The position numbers were made by a program, and so were the translations under genes. 64,000 bases of DNA from an uncultured Lachnospiraceae bacterium. Its GTDB lineage: Bacteria; Bacillota; Clostridia; Lachnospirales; Lachnospiraceae. Below the pieces are notes generated by a model. That model was not told the origin of the DNA and did not search any database. It was given only the letters and a program-made list of their open reading frames with translations. Each line of letters starts with the position of its first letter. The first letter of the stretch is position 1. Of this stretch, positions 61,973 through 64,000 are shown one piece after another. The stretch covers positions 1 to 64,000 of the forward strand of contig CANQDA010000007.1 of NCBI GenBank assembly GCA_947591155.1. Reading direction: 5' to 3'.

Positions 61973-61991
61973 TCACCGCCGACAGCGGTGA
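61973..61991 (-). other. Short hairpin between the gspF-like and pseudopilin genes
   Basis: A 7-bp perfect stem (TCACCGC/GCGGTGA) with a 5-nt loop and no T run, in the 59-bp gap just ahead of the ribosome binding site of the pseudopilin gene. It might shape message stability or differential expression; this is inference. Confidence 0.45.
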
Positions 61992-62016
61992 GCATTGCTT
62001 TTCTGATTTCCGGATA

Positions 62017-63057
62017 TCAGCCGATGTTTGTCATGACGCCCAACAGCGGCAGCATGACGGACACGAGGATCAGTCCGGTGAGGATTGAGAGGATCGCGGT
62101 CAAAGTGGGCTCCAGCATATTGACTGCCGCCTGGATCTGCTCGTCGGCTTCCTCCTGACAGTTGTCGGAGATGTGATCCAGAGCGATCTCGGCCGTGCCG
62201 GTCCGGAAGCCGATCGTGACCATGCGGGCGTTCAGTCCGGTGATGATCCCGGCGTCGCGCAGGGAGGCGGAGAGATCGTTGCCTTCGCCCATGAGTCTGC
62301 TGGCCTGCTTGACACTCTCCTCAAACTCGTCATGCTTTGTCAGGGAGTTGGCGAGCTCGAAGCTCTCGCCCATGTCCAGTCCGCTGTGCAGAGAAAGCGC
62401 GAGCGCTTTGCAGAAGCGGGAGGTCGCCAGCTGACGCGCGACTCTGCGGCCGAGCGGAAGGCGGGTAACGGCGGCGATCAGGGCCGGAGCGCCTTTGCCT
62501 GTGCGCAGGGCGATCAGAGCGCCGAGTACCAGAAGGACCACCGCGACAAGAAGCACCGCCGATACGCGCTGCACGACTCCGGAGATCCGGAATACGACAG
62601 CGGAGATACCGGTCATCTCGATGCCGAGCTGATCGAATACCTCGCGGAATACGGGCATTACCTGCGTCATCAGGACAACGAGCACCGCGAAAAGCATCAC
62701 GAGCAGGATGAGCGGGTAGGTGAGCGCATCACGGATGCTGCGCATCAGTTCCGCCTGACGGCTGTAATATTCATAAAGAGAAGTCATCACATCCTCGAGC
62801 GTGCCGCTGCGCTCCGCGATCTCCGTCATGCGGACAAAATATTCCGGAAAGACTTCTGTGCTTTCGAGCGCCTCTGACAGATCGCCGGTCTCCTCCAGAG
62901 ACTGGTATACGGCGTCCAGAATATCCTTTCCGCCTCCGGGCGGCGTATCGTCGCGCATGATCATGACGCCCTCGAGCGTTGAGATGCCCGAATGAAGGAT
63001 CATGGCAAGCTGTTCCGCGAAAGCGGAGAGTTCGCTGTCTGTCAAAATCTTTTTCAT
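62017..63057 (-). CDS. Type II secretion / type IV pilus GspF/PilC-type inner membrane protein
   Basis: 346 residues with two GspF domains: LSAFAEQLAMILHSGISTLE ... SLYEYYSRQAELMRSIRDAL at the N-terminal half and a repeat FCKALALSLHSGLDMGESFE in the C-terminal half. Three membrane helices at the usual positions (about 115-135, 165-190, 320-343). It anchors the filament assembly platform and the ATPase. Confidence 0.92.
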   Translation of the reverse strand: MKKILTDSELSAFAEQLAMILHSGISTLEGVMIMRDDTPPGGGKDILDAVYQSLEETGDLSEALESTEVFPEYFVRMTEIAERSGTLEDVMTSLYEYYSRQAELMRSIRDALTYPLILLVMLFAVLVVLMTQVMPVFREVFDQLGIEMTGISAVVFRISGVVQRVSAVLLVAVVLLVLGALIALRTGKGAPALIAAVTRLPLGRRVARQLATSRFCKALALSLHSGLDMGESFELANSLTKHDEFEESVKQASRLMGEGNDLSASLRDAGIITGLNARMVTIGFRTGTAEIALDHISDNCQEEADEQIQAAVNMLEPTLTAILSILTGLILVSVMLPLLGVMTNIG

Positions 63058-63081
63058 ACTGATATACCTGTTCCTTTCGTT

Positions 63082-64000
63082 TTACCGGACGTACTCTAGC
63101 GTGTAATTATCCCCGTCGCCGACATGGGTGTTGGTCAGCTCATCGTTGTCGACTGCCGCGGCATAGGTCGGATCCATCATTTCCCACTCGTTTCCGTTGA
63201 ACTGAACGGCGCGCCGTACCCAGCCGATCGATTCGATGAAAATGTCGACCCAGGCATGGCGGATATCACCGCTGTATCCGATGTTCAGACGCGCAGGGAT
63301 GGACAGCGAGCGCAGCATGGCGACCGTCAGCGCGGCATAGTCGAAACAGATGCCCTTGCCCGTGCGAAGCGTCTCGTCGATGTCCGGAAGATATCCGGTC
63401 TCGACGGTGGCGGCCTTCTCGTCGTCGTAGGTAATGTGTTCTGTCACGTAGCTGTAGATTGCAGTCAGGGCGTCGAGATCGGACTCACAGTCCGCGGAGA
63501 GCTCCTCGGCCAGACGGACAGCCTCGCTGTCCTGCGTAAACTCGACATATTGATTCGGATATAAAAAAGGAAGAAACTCATTCTCAAGCTCCACGGTCAC
63601 CGCGTAGGCCAGCAGAGATACGTACTGATCTCCGCCGATATTCTGGTAAGCGACGATGCTGTATTCTCCGCTCCCCGCGGTCAGCGGAAACGCAGTGGAC
63701 ACATCGGGCTCTTCCAAAAAGTATTTGTAGATGATCCCGTCGGGTCCGGTCACCTGAATGTTAATCTTTTCCCCTTCCCCGGAGACAATACCCATGAAAT
63801 ACCCCTGGTCTGTATGGGAGAAATCGAGCTTGAGAGGATCCACCTCTACGACATCTTTTTTCCCGAATTCCGGCGTCAGTACACGGATCTGTCCGGACTC
63901 ATACTCCGGCTTTTCCGTCAGCCCGTCCGAACCCTGTTTTCCGCATCCGCAGCAGAGGATCCCGATCACGAAGACGAGCGCCGCGACCGATAAGCAATGC
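63082..64000 (-). CDS. Transglutaminase-fold lipoprotein (5' end beyond the window)
   Basis: At least 305 residues; the frame stays open to the right edge, so the start lies outside. A likely lipobox follows a hydrophobic stretch (AALVFVIGILCCGCGKQ). The transglutaminase-like core shows Cys in GKGICFDYAALTVAMLRSL, His in IRHAWVDIFIE and Asp in MMDPTYAAA, a complete catalytic triad. Such domains are usually proteases, amidases or crosslinkers in the envelope; the substrate is unknown. It is the first visible gene of the pilus-like cluster, 24 bp before gspF. Confidence 0.88.
   Translation of the reverse strand, partial: HCLSVAALVFVIGILCCGCGKQGSDGLTEKPEYESGQIRVLTPEFGKKDVVEVDPLKLDFSHTDQGYFMGIVSGEGEKINIQVTGPDGIIYKYFLEEPDVSTAFPLTAGSGEYSIVAYQNIGGDQYVSLLAYAVTVELENEFLPFLYPNQYVEFTQDSEAVRLAEELSADCESDLDALTAIYSYVTEHITYDDEKAATVETGYLPDIDETLRTGKGICFDYAALTVAMLRSLSIPARLNIGYSGDIRHAWVDIFIESIGWVRRAVQFNGNEWEMMDPTYAAAVDNDELTNTHVGDGDNYTLEYVR

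Noticed and set aside
40548..64000. Prophage or integrative element covering the surface and pilus-like loci
   Set aside because: No integrase, recombinase, relaxase or phage structural gene is seen, and no attachment-site pair beyond the duplicated terminator.

Overview
The window spans the chromosome replication origin of a member of the Clostridia, most likely family Lachnospiraceae. The evidence is the Firmicutes oriC order (rpmH-rnpA-yidD-yidC-jag-mnmE-mnmG-rsmG-parA-parB to the left; dnaA-dnaN-S4 protein-recF-gyrB-gyrA to the right), the split AtpZ/AtpI proteins, the MurT/GatD pair, a SAM-I riboswitch, DUF3881- and DUF4446-type genes, and a DUF285/Cna-B/FctA-type giant surface protein of a style common in gut Lachnospiraceae. 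The genus cannot be fixed by reading alone.

Layout. 1-480 holds a decayed PD-(D/E)XK-type transposase remnant and a tRNA-Arg(CCU) with its own promoter and terminator. 549-5618 (minus strand) carries a DUF3881-type protein, serS, a 72-bp tandem repeat array, a DUF4446-type membrane protein, parB and parA. 5687-7351 has two parS sites, each abutting a promoter, around a coiled-coil gene and an alpha/beta hydrolase. 7368-14684 (minus) is the conserved rsmG-to-rpmH block. 14821-14872 has clustered DnaA boxes, with another box after dnaA. 14958-23752 (plus) runs from dnaA to gyrA. 23759-26408 carries murT and gatD, split by a 0.6-kb insert with its own small gene. 26526-28016 is a SAM-I-riboswitch-controlled metK. 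28119-32721 holds a two-component system, an RluA-type pseudouridine synthase and an AI-2E-family membrane protein. 32763-40270 is a complete ATP synthase operon whose c subunit has a sodium-binding signature.

40548-58631 is a two-gene surface locus. A small secreted protein is followed by a single 17.3-kb reading frame for a 5,760-residue cell-wall protein: signal peptide, acidic region, 52 BspA/DUF285-like repeats, InlB-type beta-grasp repeats, about a dozen FctA-like stalk domains, two to three Cna-B/SpaA domains, and a non-LPxTG anchor. The transcription terminators before and after this locus are near-copies of each other.

58720-64000 (minus, convergent to the giant gene) is a type IV pilus/type II secretion-like cluster: a transglutaminase-fold lipoprotein (start beyond the window), a GspF/PilC-type protein, four small single-pass proteins lacking a canonical prepilin cleavage motif, and a PilT-type ATPase. 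No PilB ATPase, prepilin peptidase or sortase gene is in the window. The giant wall protein and this unusual envelope machine are the best candidates for something not yet described; the rest is mostly core genome.
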